From Apostichopus japonicus (Eukaryota; Echinodermata; Holothuroidea; Aspidochirotida; Stichopodidae), in the NCBI RefSeq assembly GCF_037975245.1, contig NC_092575.1, positions 18,559,841-18,623,840 on the forward strand: a stretch of 64,000 nt of DNA. Direction: 5' to 3'. Positions 43,931-56,496 of this stretch are shown one piece after another (positions within the stretch are counted from its first letter, which is position 1; the number at the start of each line of letters is the position of its first letter). Under the pieces are notes generated by a model. The model worked only from the letters and a program-made list of their open reading frames with translations, was not told where the DNA came from and made no database searches. The position numbers were made by a program, and so were the translations under genes.

Positions 43931-44292
43931 TTAAAGGGTGTGAAGACTCGCGCAAAAAGAAACGTCTAATGCCGGTATTCTGACCTAGTTTCTAATGAGA
44001 TGTAACAGAAGTGTTAGACACCACCATCGATCCCAGAAAATAGACACACAGCTTACTACCGTCGGTAATTATTAGACACTAGTGTACAGTCAGTAACAGC
44101 TGTGGTCAATACCAACAGCACAGTGTACAAACCATACAGTGATGGACATCTCAGGTCCAGCTAAAGATAACAAGGTATCACGTTTCATTACTGTCTGCAT
44201 TTTGTAGCAACACAAACAAAACGTCACTTGCAAGCAACAGAAAGTTAACTTTTTCAGATGGCCGCACACGGTTTGGGTCTTCAATGCCTTTA
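43931..44292 (+). mobile_element. TTAA-flanked MITE, copy 4
   Basis: TTAAAGGGTGTGAAGACTCG ... GGGTCTTCAATGCCTTTAA, with TTAA at both borders. Lies about 225 bp upstream of the ADAD1 start codon used here, in a 5' intron or promoter. Confidence 0.88.
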
Positions 44293-45329
44293 AGATTCTC
44301 TTTTTTACAAATATTTTGTCATACTTTCCAGAGATCATTTAAATAGACTCACTCCAAAGTGATTTCCTCTGATCATGGTGCTATTACCGATAGCTCTGTT
44401 TTTACCTCCATGCCGATAGCTCCATGCTCTGATAAGGGTACAAAGCAGCTCAGTAACTTGATCCAACCCAGATCAAGTGACTATTTTTACAAACAAAGAT
44501 ATCCAATTTTAATGACCTTAATCACTAGGTCACAGACAGACTGACATATGATTATAACCCCATATACTCTCTCAATATATACATTGTCACTCTTTTTGAT
44601 CAATTTTATAGAGCTCTCTCTCTTTCTTTCTAATACCTGGATTCAGTAGCATTTCTAAGGTCAACTTATATAAAGTAAACTAGGGCACCACAGTCTGACC
44701 CCGACCTGTGGTCAACAAGAAAATGATTTATTTGAAAACTCCAGGAAAAGTAGCTTAAAAAGTGTTCTGAATTTGGTGTTGTTTCAACTCTCAGAGGAAT
44801 AACTGAAAATATCCTTTTAAAGGGCATGCCCTCATGAAGGAGACAGTAATTAATACACCTACTGAACAACAATCAACTGCTGATTTATATTTAGGTCACT
44901 TAAACTACTGTACGTAATGGACAGGAGATACTTTCAAAGCCCTTCCATTTGTACCTGTTTTCTACAGTCATCAAAACCAATTCCATTTTGAAAATTATAT
45001 TTTCTTTTCAACAACTACATATAAGATAAAATTCTGAGATTGGGTAGAAGTTAGTTAAACATATCAGATTGTTCTAGATTAAATAGCTGTTTACCTTTAA
45101 GGTTCATTTATCACTTGGCCTTTGTCTAAGGTCACTGTGTACAATACAGGAGCAATGTTTAAGCACAACTATAGATCAGCTTAGATAACTCCCTCCTGGT
45201 ACACTACCAAGGATGGTTCCAAACACTAAAACAAATTTCAAGGTGCGTGGGTGTACAGTATTTCAACATCTCTGGATGCAAAATAAATCAACTATCAAAA
45301 AAATAGTCTTCTATATATATACAATGATA

Positions 45330-45391
<62 letters not shown>

Positions 45392-47007
45392 TCTATTTAT
45401 GTCAGAGCATATACATACTTAATAAACAGAATGCTTCTTCATTTCTACCACATTTACAATCACATGTTGTTATTTGTAGAGACTGTAATGAGTCCTCCCT
45501 CATATGGTAAATCACACTTCCCAGAAAGATTACCAACATGGCAGTTCATAATCGTTCCATATGCTAGCCCCTACAGGGCCTACACCTGACATTATTATCC
45601 TCTTTACCCATCTTTTCAAGTCCCAGTACAAGTTCAACCATTATACAGTACAATGCAGTGTACATAACCTCCATAGTACTGTACATAACTCTCTACACAA
45701 CAGACGCCAAACATACATCTGCATGCACATTAATATGATCTGCACATCACATGATCCCCGGTACAAAAGAAAAGAAAACAACTATGTACAGTCCTATGTA
45801 CAGTCCTTCCCTAGATTATATCATCTGTGATATCTTAGTGTTATAATATCTAGATAGCAATACAGACATGCCTTTATCTAGAATGGTAACCTTGAGACAG
45901 AGCAAACTCCCTGTTCTATCCCACCCCCACCCCCCCCCCCCCGCACCCCCTTTTTTAATCCTCTGTCCATAGGTAGATCAGTTGTAGTGTAGTGTCACAG
46001 CATGTGTGAACATGAACTAAGGACACAAACAAATAGTTGAATTAAACAGGGTAGATTAGATCTTCATACAGTAAGATATGTACTACTGAATACAATGAGT
46101 GTGTCAGGGGAAGGGGAAGGGGAACAGGCCTGACGACCAGCAGCGTGAAGCATGGCTCCTGCAGGTTGTTGAATCAGTCAATACAATTGGTGAAAGTGAC
46201 ATCTTATACACTCTTAGACAATGGATTACATAGAATGGCACAGGAAGTTACTCTACCCACATATTTATCTTTTTCACTATACAGAGGTTTTACCTATAAA
46301 CTAAGAAATGACCACACTATGACATCATTGGGGAATGACATCACTGCAGGTTACTTTCTTGGAAGAGAAATAAATTGTTATTCTTGGTAGAGATCTGACA
46401 TTAGGTGCACAGACAGGTGTAGTGTTGTTTCTGTTGTAGAAAGTTACTGTGGAGGTCAAAGTGTACTTAAGTGATCTACTGGGACATAAGAAGTTGGAAA
46501 AGTAAATTATTATGTTGATGGTTTGTAAATTTATGGAAACTGTTAGTAATCTTTCTGGGAAGTGTGATGTAGGAGGACCTCCTGTCTGTGCTACTAGATA
46601 AGATATTGTAAAGGTGAACCAAGGGTAAGGGGAAGATGATGGGAAAATGCTCTTCTCTGTTATAGCAGTATTAAGTTTATCTCTTGAAAGTCATTGTATT
46701 TAACAAATGCAGTAGTTTATGGCACAGTGGTTACAAATTAACATGTAGTTACTGTGATGGATTATAAACTAGTAAACTTAGCAATGGTTTGTTAGTTTAG
46801 TAAAGATAATAAGAAAAGTTGCAGATTGGTCACAGTAAACCAACTTTCCACTCTAACCACAGAGTGGTTACACCTACAATACCTTCCGTTGTATTATACC
46901 CTTGGGTCTTTGTTCACAGGATTGAGGATTCTTTGTAAGGTCAATGCATGCCATGAAACTGTTCAAGGTAGTGTGCTTATCAGAAAGCAAGAGAATAGTT
47001 AGTTGGT
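44293..47007. other. Upstream flank of ADAD1, no gene seen
   Basis: Non-coding. Contains an (AT)n tract (45334-45389), a C-run (about 45930-45943) and several GTACAGTA-type short palindromes near 45640-45810. Confidence 0.7.
45334..45389. repeat. (AT)n microsatellite
   Basis: About 28 AT units, nearly pure; frames through it read alternating I/Y. Confidence 0.97.
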
Positions 47008-47015
47008 ATGATCAC

Positions 47016-48649
47016 TAGGGTTGGGCGATATATCGAAAATTATTATTATCGCGATAATTTTTTTTCAAGACGATATTTTTTGAGGATTGAACAAATGACG
47101 ATAATTTCTTGTGAAAGAAATTTGAAATAGATGTAGAAAAAAAATTCTCCGTTTTATGTGTAAATGTTATTCTAGCATTCCATGGTTAAGAAAGTTGAAA
47201 AGAAATATTTTATCAACTTCATTTACTGACTTTTGAACTTCGTAAAAACCCGTTCTTACAACATTGACTGAATAGAGAACAAAACTCTGAAAATCAGTAG
47301 AGAAATTACCAATTGTGTAAGAAAAGTAAGTTGGTAAACCTTTCTAATTTTACGAAAGATCGAGCAAAATACTTTCCAAAAAAATCATGCGAAACTGGCA
47401 TATCGTGCTAAACACAACAAGTGTCATGTAAACAAGGCTCTAGTACACCCATTTATGAATAAACCAGAAGACCACATCTGGTGTAAAGCGGGAGAAAGAA
47501 AGTATTTTCTAGAATTTCCACACAAAAAAAATAAATAATAATATCCTACCATAGTTAAGTGTATAGTAAATAGCCTAACCACTTCGTCGGTTACGGATCT
47601 CACGTAACAACAAAAACACAACTAATTGTATTTTGCGAAGTTGACGATTTCTACAAGGACATGGAAACAATATTTAGCATTAAGTTAATCACGCCTGGTG
47701 GCCTAAAACATGGAATTACAAGGTTTACTTTCATAAAGATGGCCATACTGTAGCTATTGGGGCCTTGATATCGTGCTTCAGTATGTCTGTATGGTATAGA
47801 CTGTGCCTCGTGTATCATGGGGAATAGATTGTTTTGTTCATGCGGAGGAGTCGGTTGGCTTGAGGTGTGTTTTACTTACCTTATTGTTACGGGGATATTG
47901 ACCTACTTTCCTTGAACGTCTAAGATAATATTTCGCATATAACTTTACGGATCCTTTACTGACTGACCTAATTAATTCTAGAGTGGAGCCAAAAAAGTTT
48001 ACTCCATGAAAAGTTTTTTGGAACCGTGCCAAAAATGTTAACAACCAGGTGTTAGACAGGGAGGTTGTTTTGCAAGGTACCTGAGAAAATTTGAAGCACA
48101 TTGTAGCCTACCGTGATATTTAAGTACGGTTAAACACTGCAGTTGTAAACTGATTGTTAGGCAGTCTAGAAACGGGGCTTTGCCGCACGTAGTTTGTTTC
48201 ATAATATCGACAGTTTTGTAAGTTAAACTTTATAAAGATTGTAAGACAGATTAATTCTCTTTTCATTTTATCACATAATATAGCTACTCTAACTTGTCAT
48301 TTTAAAACTTTCATCAGTTTCGTGACAATTTAAATTCATAAAGTTAGTCAGTATTTTGAATCCTCAATTGCGAATTTTTTATCGCCAGACACGAAAAAAT
48401 ACTTAACTTTTCCGGGGGCCTTCGCCCCTGGACCCCCACAAGGGGTTCCACCCCTTGACCCCAACGGGGCTCTAAGGCGGGCCCTGAACCCCACACCATT
48501 ATGCTCCGTGTGTTTGCTGCGCGAAAACACCGGTGGGAAATCGGCAGTTGTTTTTAGTGTGTAGAAAAAATTATCGTAATTATCGAAATATCGCGATAAT
48601 TTTTGAACTATTTATCGTGACATTAAAAAGCAAATATCGCCCAACCCTA
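47016..48649. mobile_element. hAT-type element, 1634 bp, non-autonomous
   Basis: Perfect 8-bp target duplication atgatcac (47008-47015 and 48650-48657). Ends are TAGGGTTGGGCGATAT / ATATCGCCCAACCCTA, perfect over 16 bp, with subterminal TTATCGCGATAA palindromes. A GC-rich hairpin block lies at 48411-48510. No transposase frame. Part of the interior is related to 62330-63010. Confidence 0.92.
48411..48510. repeat. GC-rich CCCC/GGGG hairpin-like block, copy 2
   Basis: Repeated short inverted runs (GGGGGCCTTCGCCCCTGG, CACAAGGGG, CCCCTTGACCCCAACGGGG) inside the hAT element. Resembles 3183-3300. Confidence 0.5.
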
Positions 48650-48921
48650 ATGATCACATCACAAAATGCTAACAAAATGGTCCCAAAATTATGCAAGTGC
48701 ACAGATACATGTACAGTACGTAATGTAGTACAGCATTATAGCAGTTAAAGTTTTGTACAAAGGAACCATATTATTAGACAAAATTCAGCACCTCCCAAAC
48801 TGATGTAGTAGTGTAAAAGATTTTTTTACTTTTACTATGCAAATAAAATGCAAGCTAAGTTTTCATTGGCATGTATAGCTGGTTATTATCGTTAATATAG
48901 TGTTATGCTTGACATTCTCTT

Positions 48922-49400
48922 TTTGATTTGATTTGATTTGATTTATTTGATTTTCCACAGATAATAAATATATACATGTGGAAGGAAGTCCTCTAAAAAG
49001 CCAATTCAGGCTTAACAAGGTAAAGGACTCCCAAGAAAGAAGGAAAAAAAATACATATACACATAAATGAAAATATAATTAATGTCTTCATAAGGAATAA
49101 CTAATAACATACAATATAAACAATGTATCAATACTGAGAAATTAATTCTTTTTTTAGTGTTTTGGTTTAGATTTTATAGCAGCAGTTACAGAATTCCATG
49201 TCCTCATAGCAGGATACTTTAAACTTAACGTACCGAATGTTGCATTACATAAGTTGTGGTGTGCTTGACCGGCACTTCTAGTGTGGTGACTATGTATGGC
49301 GCTGTCAATAGTAAAGAAGTCATGAAAGGTCTTATGAAAGGTCTTTTTGGTCTTATGAAAGCAGGGAGTCATTAGGTTCATAGAGTTGTTTTCCCACAGT
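48922..49400 (-). mobile_element. 5'-truncated LINE 3' end, second copy
   Basis: The minus strand encodes SHHTRSAGQAHHNLCNATFG T and LSLKYPAMRTWNSVTAAIKS, the reverse-transcriptase C-terminus. A 3' UTR follows (CTTGTTAAGCCTGAATTGGC, TCCACATG) and an (AAATC)n tail at 48922-48945. Same family as 17211-17750. Confidence 0.72.
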
Positions 49401-49639
49401 CTTGAGTTCTGCAGACCTCACATACCTCTGTTTTATTTTGTGGCCGGATCACGCTTTGCCTCTTACGCTGCATTTATATCACATAACTTTAACAAGATTA
49501 TAAAGAATTTATCCCTCTAAGTCTATGGAAACTATACATTGAGAGGTGTTCGTATATATTTCTATGTGTTCGTTCCGTAAATTGATGCCGTATTACAGTG
49601 GACACTGTACTCTACACTACAGGATATGAACGCTTTCAA

Positions 49640-49995
49640 ACCACACCATTCACGCCATCACAATGCTGCTATTACACCCAATCCCATAAAATCAATAACA
49701 ATGCTGCTATTTCTCCCACACCCCATTAATACATCACCATGCTGTTATTCTCCCACACCCCATTCACTCCATCACCATTCTGCTATTACACCCCACCCCA
49801 CCCTATCAATACATCACCATGCTGTTATTCTCCCACACCCCATTCACTCCATCACCATTCTGCTATTACACCCCACCCCATTCAAACCATTATCATGCTG
49901 TTATTCTCCCAATTCCTATTCACTCCATCACCATGTTGCTATTTCACCCCACTCCATTCATTCCATCACCATGCTGCTATTACACCCCAATTATT
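49640..49995. repeat. 38-40-bp minisatellite, about nine units
   Basis: Unit of the form CCATCACCATGCTGCTATTA CACCCCACCCCATTCACT, alternating between TGCTATTACACCCC and TGTTATTCTCCCACACC types. Yields artefactual open frames in all plus frames. Confidence 0.9.
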
Positions 49996-49999
49996 CCCT

Positions 50000-51768
50000 C
50001 ATAGTCTGACGAACCGTATTGCGAAATGATTCACGAAAAGGGAGATACCCTGAATGATGCAATTGCAATCACGCCACGCATAAATAAAACTGTAGACAGA
50101 AGGATGCCTAACCTAAGGAACTACAAGAAAAAACAGTACAGTATACATATCAAATGACTGAGAACAATGCTATTCTCCACGTGAATAATTTCCTTGAAGG
50201 TTGTAGGTATTGGGCAGCAAATAAACCCATATATAATGCGAACGTTTGCAAACAAAATGTTAAAGAGTTTAGGTGCAACTTCGCTGCAAACTATTGAAAT
50301 TATGATACTCTGATGGGAGCGTAATGAATCATTTTGTTGCCAAATGTTGTGGTTGATCAGATTAATTAAGTGTTCAATTTATCATATTTGTTGCAAATTT
50401 TTAAATGATGACTTGCTAATAAATGTCAATTGTAGTTCATCAGTTGTTGTAAATAATGATGGATTTATGAGATTTACATGATCAACTTTAATATACCAAA
50501 TGTTTTGTACAAATTGTTGAAATGGTTAAAATGATTTGATAAATAATCGTTTACCATTTTGTTGCAAAGTGTCACATTCCTCATCACTCATTACATTTTC
50601 GGGTATTTGTCATTTTGTTGAAAGTTATGAATGAATTAACTGCACAATTGATTACTTTGTGGATAATTGTTGCTATATTGAGTTATTAAAGTTCTTGAGG
50701 TTTCATCATATGTGACCATTAGCTGACTTTTCTAGCATATTTGGGAGCCATATCAAGGCGCCTTTAATAACCTTCACAGTAACGAAACTCTTAATAGATC
50801 ATCAAACTAACACTTTTCAGGGACCTTGTCATCAGCAAGTGTAAAACTTGATATTACTGCAACAGACTCTAGCATTAAAAGACACAAAGCTGTGACTCCA
50901 CAAAAATCATACCAATCTTGTACTCAAAAAGGTGGACTCACATATGTGCCCAGTATGAAGTTCAACCACTGCACGCTGTTTGAGTTATTATCTTTATACT
51001 TGAAAATGACCCTTGACCTCCACAAAATGATATATGATTCTTGTATTCACAAAGGTGGTTCACTTACCAAGTATGAAGTTCAACCAAGTGCTGTGCACAT
51101 GGAATGCTCATTGACTTATAGTTTTTTTGAGATATATACCTATCTACAAGCTTGATGTAAAACAATGTTAATTTAAATTTTTACAACATGGATGCAAGTT
51201 CCTCAGAACAACTGCCATTTATTTTACACCCTCATTTCCACATAAGCACAATTTGTTCATGACACCCAGGCCATGTCTAACAAACAGTCACACACATTCA
51301 TTCATAGTCGCACCCCAAATATTCCCCCTTTGACCTACTTGTAATGGTTAGACATCGGATGACTTGCTATATTCAAAGTCACATTACACCAATGATCACA
51401 TGCTGGTACTAGGCTAGACCTACTGTATATACGGTAACTTCATCTACAGTAGGCTTAGCCAATGCTCACTTGGACCAACACAAACACTGTATGTTTCTGT
51501 AACTTCACAAATCACATGGGCCCTACAGGTGTCAATATTGGAAATACTTACGCCAAAGTCGACATTATATGAGTATAAGGCTATAAATATCATTAATTTG
51601 TTAATTTGAAAGGAGTAGCCTTACTTAGTCCATCTGTTACTTACTATTAAGTCTAACTTTCAGTTCAAAAGAGACAGGATCCCTTATACTTTTTGAAGTT
51701 ACAAATACCGAACTGAAGCACGCTATATATGCAACTTAGACCTAGGCCCTAGGCCTAGGTTAACTTAC
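50000..51768. other. Unassigned sequence with a degenerate repeat
   Basis: No gene seen. 50900-51130 has two diverged units (CTTGTACTCAAAAAGGTGGA, AGTATGAAGTTCAACCA and TGACCTCCACAAAATGATAT) of a repeat common in invertebrate deuterostome non-coding DNA; that last remark is from general familiarity, not a search. Confidence 0.5.
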
Positions 51769-51860
51769 CTTGCTTATCGATCGGAGACATTCACCGTAAG
51801 ATAAACGGAATTATTGGTTGTCCGGTTAACAGTTCTGTGGCACGAAATGTTATCATGCCA
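51769..51860 (-). other. Candidate 5' non-coding exon (donor at 51769)
   Basis: The minus strand reads GATCGATAAGCAAG|gtaagtt, a strong donor. It could be the first exon of ADAD1, 8 kb upstream of its first coding exon. It contains a short upstream ATG frame (MSPIDKQ). Upper boundary arbitrary; no independent support. Confidence 0.25.
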
Positions 51861-52431
51861 GTTTAACCCTTACATTCACTGTGCACAATATTGTCACTAC
51901 GACGTTGTCACAGAGTGTTAGCACCAATCAAAATAGATCTCAGAAAAGATTTAGGGTTTCAGCCAATCGCAGGCATTTCCTGGATAAACAACATGTCTGC
52001 GCCCATGTGTAAACTTATGCCGATCCCGGTTTCAGTAGTGTACATGGAATTACGTACTAATAGCCAAGGCCTATACTAGTTACAGTCACTTTATTACGCT
52101 GAACAACCAAAGTGAAGGCTTCAGTTCCTATTTTTGATATGAACGCAATGCATGTGTGCCCGGTGACTGTGCTGAGGACTAGCAGGTAAAAGTGGTCGGA
52201 TTTTCACAAAATAACGTTATTGCGTTACTTGACAAATTGACAATTCGTCCATATGAGTCAGTTACACACTGAAACGTGAGACTGGAGTAGGCTAGGCCCT
52301 AATAATTAAATAGGCAAAGGCCTAACGTTTACAGCTCGTATGGCACCTGTACCTATTTATCTGAAAACCAAACTCATGATGAGGGACGTGTTGAAGATTC
52401 ATGTGGATCTTCCAGGCAGGTAGGTCTAGGC

Positions 52432-52921
52432 CAGGGTTGTCCAACCTTTTGCAGAGGAGGGCCACATGGAATGATTATGATGAAGGAGGGGGCCGCATGA
52501 ACCCTACAGTAGCCTACGCTCGATTTTTTGCCCGAAGCCCAAGGCAACAAAATGTGAGCACTGCGAGCAGAGCGCACTGATTATACAGTTGTTATTCTGC
52601 CGATTCGAAGTAAGCTTTCACATTCATATGGTACGGATTCTAAAGTCAGGCCCTAATGGTACTGATTTATTTTCCGTCCTGATAAAACGGATGAACGGAC
52701 CGCCCGCCCCTCCCCCCTCCTCCACTGAGAGAGTGTCACAAAAACTGACCTGTATGCAGTTTTTTGGACGCAGAAGGTTCGGATGATGATTATATAGCTT
52801 CAAATTGTTATCAATATATCTGCTCACTAAAATTTCGCACCGTAGATAATCTCTGGCGGGCCGGACGCAGCCTTGAGGCGGGTCGGACTGTGGCCCGCGG
52901 GCCGTAGGTTGGACAACCCTG
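52432..52921. mobile_element. hAT-type MITE, 490 bp
   Basis: Perfect 8-bp target duplication gtctaggc (52424-52431 and 52922-52929). Inverted ends CAGGGTTGTCCAACCT / AGGTTGGACAACCCTG are perfect over 16 bp. A GGCCCGCGGGCC palindrome lies near the right end. Confidence 0.92.
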
Positions 52922-52929
52922 GTCTAGGC

Positions 52930-55880
52930 TATATAATGTTTCTTCTCCAGTCCTACATTTGTTCAAACAAGAAGATATTATTCCTACTTCCCCATGATAT
53001 TTCAGAAATATGATAGATTTGAAGACAAACAAAGGTCTGATTGAGATATTGAAATGCAATGGTCTCCAACTGTGTAAACTCATTGAACTTCAATAGGCCT
53101 GTACATGTTATGATATTCGTTGTAAATTGATTGTGCCATTAATAACATTGTCTGCAAAAAAAAAACATTTTTACAGGTTGCACAAGATTATTCTTCCCCT
53201 GATGAAGTCTTCTCAAAATAGGTGGGCTGTGTGGAATGCAATGTATTTTCCATATAGTGGAGACTTACTCCACATCCATGACTTACTCCACATTCATCAT
53301 ATTCATACATTCATCTGCTGATGGTTCTCCAAAGTTTCATTCCCTACAGTATGTGTGGCAATTGTATTGAGATATGATTTGTTCTTTGACATTCAACTCC
53401 AAAATTGGACTTCAGTTTTAAAGTTCCAGGTGCTAGAAACATAGACCAAATTGATTTTTTTCTTTTTGGAACTTGTTAGGCCATTATATAATCTGTTCTG
53501 GTGATGCAGAATTCATTCAGCAGATGGTTCAATTCCATCAACAGATATCATACAGCCATACAGTTTCCAAAAAGAAGGTCAAGTATTCGGCACCATCATG
53601 AGACTTGTAACAAAAGGAATTACAGGATTTTTCAATCCCAAAGCTCTCGTTGAATTTCCTCACATTGTCTACATAGGAATTTTCTTTGTGATACAGTAAT
53701 CTAGCTTTCTAGTGTCAATCACTCTACATAGCAAATGCGAACAGTAGGGGTAATTTTAAAGTTATCATGACTTCATTATAGACCATCCACTGGTGTTCCA
53801 ATGAAAGGCTCAAAATGAGTTGTTAGCTTGGCAGCTAACTTCAGATTAAAGAACAACAAAAACTGTTTAAAGAAAATGTGTTTGGATGGTGCCATCTCAG
53901 ACTTTGGAACTACTGGAACAGATAACTATTATAGAGAAGAACAGCTTTCAGCAAACTGGTTATCCACCATAAGCCATGTGTATGGAAATGTCTGTAGTTA
54001 GTGGACCTGAAGTTTCCCACCGGGATGCTCTGTAGGCTAGTGTAGGCCCATATGTTTAAACAAAAGAAATTTTTATTACACACATAGGCATACATTTCTC
54101 ATCAGTGAAACAAATTGTTGAACTATGCAAATATTACAGCATGTTGGCATGGCTGAGCTAACATTGGATGATTTTGAGCACCTCTTGTAAAGCCAATGTG
54201 TTCATAAGCACCATTAGATGACTGGAAAAAAAACCGATATTTTCACTTGTATGTAATCCATTTGTGCTTAACTTTGCACCTAACCACCCCAGATAAAGTT
54301 ATCATGAACAATGTTCATCTTGTATAGTGTTCTCCATAAATTCTCCCTTCGTATTTGCTATTCTGTGTTCCCCAGTTTCCATTAAGGACATGCATTAGTC
54401 ACTGAATCACATATATTATCTGTCTAGTTTTTGTCCATTTTAGGGCACTGTACCACCCCAGAAGTGTTTAATACTGAAACTGGTAAATGGAAAGTGGTGG
54501 ACACAGCATACATAAGCCTATGGAGAATTGGGGACAGCATAATGAACACATAAATTGGTGTCACTGTTCGTGTGGCTATGTAAAGGTCTCTTGTAATTTC
54601 TTTATATTCTTGCAAGGAAAAAGTTAATGAGTAAAATGTTTTGTGCAGTATAGAGGCCCGGTAAAGAAAGTAGACATGCATTGAGAGTGTTTCAAGTAAA
54701 TCACTAATTCCAGGTGGGGTTCCTCTTAAAGGTGTACTTTATTGGCTAACTATGCTAGATATTCAAATATGGTCACCTTTGGTCAATATTCTTAAACTTT
54801 TTTTTTATTACAAACTTTGAGGAAAATTCCTAACTGGGACATTTAGTCATCTTGTGTGTTCCTTAAAATTTCTGAGAACAGTTTGTATAGTAAAGACCTC
54901 CAGGAAAGTACTTTTGAAAACTTCTAGCAGTTATAGCATGCTAGAATTTGGGGCCTATACTGACTACCTTTAAAGCCAAAAGTTCGACTAATCTCTGTTC
55001 CAAAATACCCCCAAAAGTATGAACAAGTATTGTTATTCTATAGTGGCTGACACTGGGAACCACCACCTGCCAGTAAGCACTTTGTAGTACTTTAGGGTGG
55101 AGGTTGAGGGGCTGGGGGTATCTGACTAAAACTGAAAGGTGTTGCCAATTAGAAGCATAAACACAGTATGTCTTCAGGGAAACAATATTCTTGATAGGAT
55201 TACAAGCAAATCACTTATAACAAAGAAGAAATGGAAAAATAGAGGCTTAACTTTAAACATGAAGGTAACCTATGGGTTTTCTCTCCTGACCAATGCAGTA
55301 AGTACAAGGCACCTTTCAGTATGTGAAATGATTGTGTTTATCCTATGGTTTTAATTTGTTCTATACTTCTAGAAATAATTAAAAATTCATTGAATTCAAT
55401 GCATCATACTCATGGTTTCGTGGGCAATGACTTTGTTTAATACCCTGTAATACCCAGGACACCTTGAAGCAGGAGCCACGACAAAGCAAAAGCATGAGAA
55501 ATGATCTGCAGAAAGTTATGAACAGTTGTTAATTTTGTTTTCTTAACTTCCTGAAATCTACGAAATATATTGTATTGCTTCCTAACTATTCGTTTATTTT
55601 ACTACATTTTATTCATGAAGGCACCAATTCAATGCAAAGTGTGTTACTTGAGATGCCTCGACGATGGAAACAGTTGCTGACAACATCTGAAGTACGGTGG
55701 TTTGGAGCACTCAATGTTTCTGTGGTCCAATTAAGCATGTTACAGCATTTGTTGAGTGAAATAGTGAACCATGATAACTTACACCCATCCATTAAGAAAA
55801 GCGGAGGGGTGTGGTGGGGGAGGGTGGGCGGGTCGAGAGTTTCAGGTACACCAATCCATGGGCAACTTAATGTATAAATG
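52930..55880. other. Non-coding, nothing recognised
   Basis: AT-rich sequence with no supported exon or mobile element end. A 100-codon plus-strand frame (55575-55877) was examined and not accepted. Confidence 0.6.
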
Positions 55881-55883
55881 CCT

Positions 55884-56128
55884 TTTACTATTATTATTCA
55901 TCGTCATTCTTATTGTTGTTATTATTATTATTGTTGTTGTTTTTACTATTATTACTTTTATTATGATTATCGTCATTGTCATCCTCATCATTCTTATTGC
56001 TATTATTATTTTTGTTGTTGTTGTTACTATGATTACTATTGTTATCTTTATCATCATCATTCTTATTATTATTTTGTTGTTACTATTATTATCGTCATTA
56101 TCATCATTATCATCATCATTTCTATTAT
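55884..56128. repeat. Degenerate ATT/GTT/ATC trinucleotide tract
   Basis: About 245 bp of mixed TTA, TTG and TCA triplets. Yields poly-I/V and poly-Y/C pseudo-proteins on the plus strand and N/T/K-rich ones on the minus strand. Confidence 0.93.
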
Positions 56129-56496
56129 AAGTCTTCGGAGGGGGTGGAGTGGTATAGGTAACTGGGATTGTGATGACTTTTACAGTACATTTCAATCAAG
56201 TTTATTTCAAGCTCCTTATCACATCTTTTCTCTTACCCTATATATTCATATTTTGTGTACCTCGTGTATTTTTACATTTATACTATATTTTTGGTTTGAA
56301 ATAAAAAGAATAAAATAGAAAAGTCTGAGTCATTGTATTTCAGTTGCTGTAGTTCTCTGGGGCATTATATCCAGAAAGAGGCCTCTTTTGATTCCTTGCC
56401 AAAGACTGAAGAAATCAATGCGATGGTGATTGTGTGGGTTAGTGCGTGTGCGCGCGTGCGTGTGTGTGTGTGTATGAGACACTTTCTTGTAAACAT

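Noticed and set aside
47838-48101. Good donor-like site near 47880 considered as an ADAD1 5' exon
   Set aside because: It lies inside the hAT element 47016-48649, so a host exon there is unlikely.
49626-50029. Three overlapping plus-strand frames of 61-127 codons
   Set aside because: Translations of the 38-40-bp minisatellite.
55575-56318. Plus- and minus-strand frames including poly-I/V and poly-Y proteins
   Set aside because: Mostly the trinucleotide tract; the leading 60 residues match nothing I know and are cut by low-complexity DNA.
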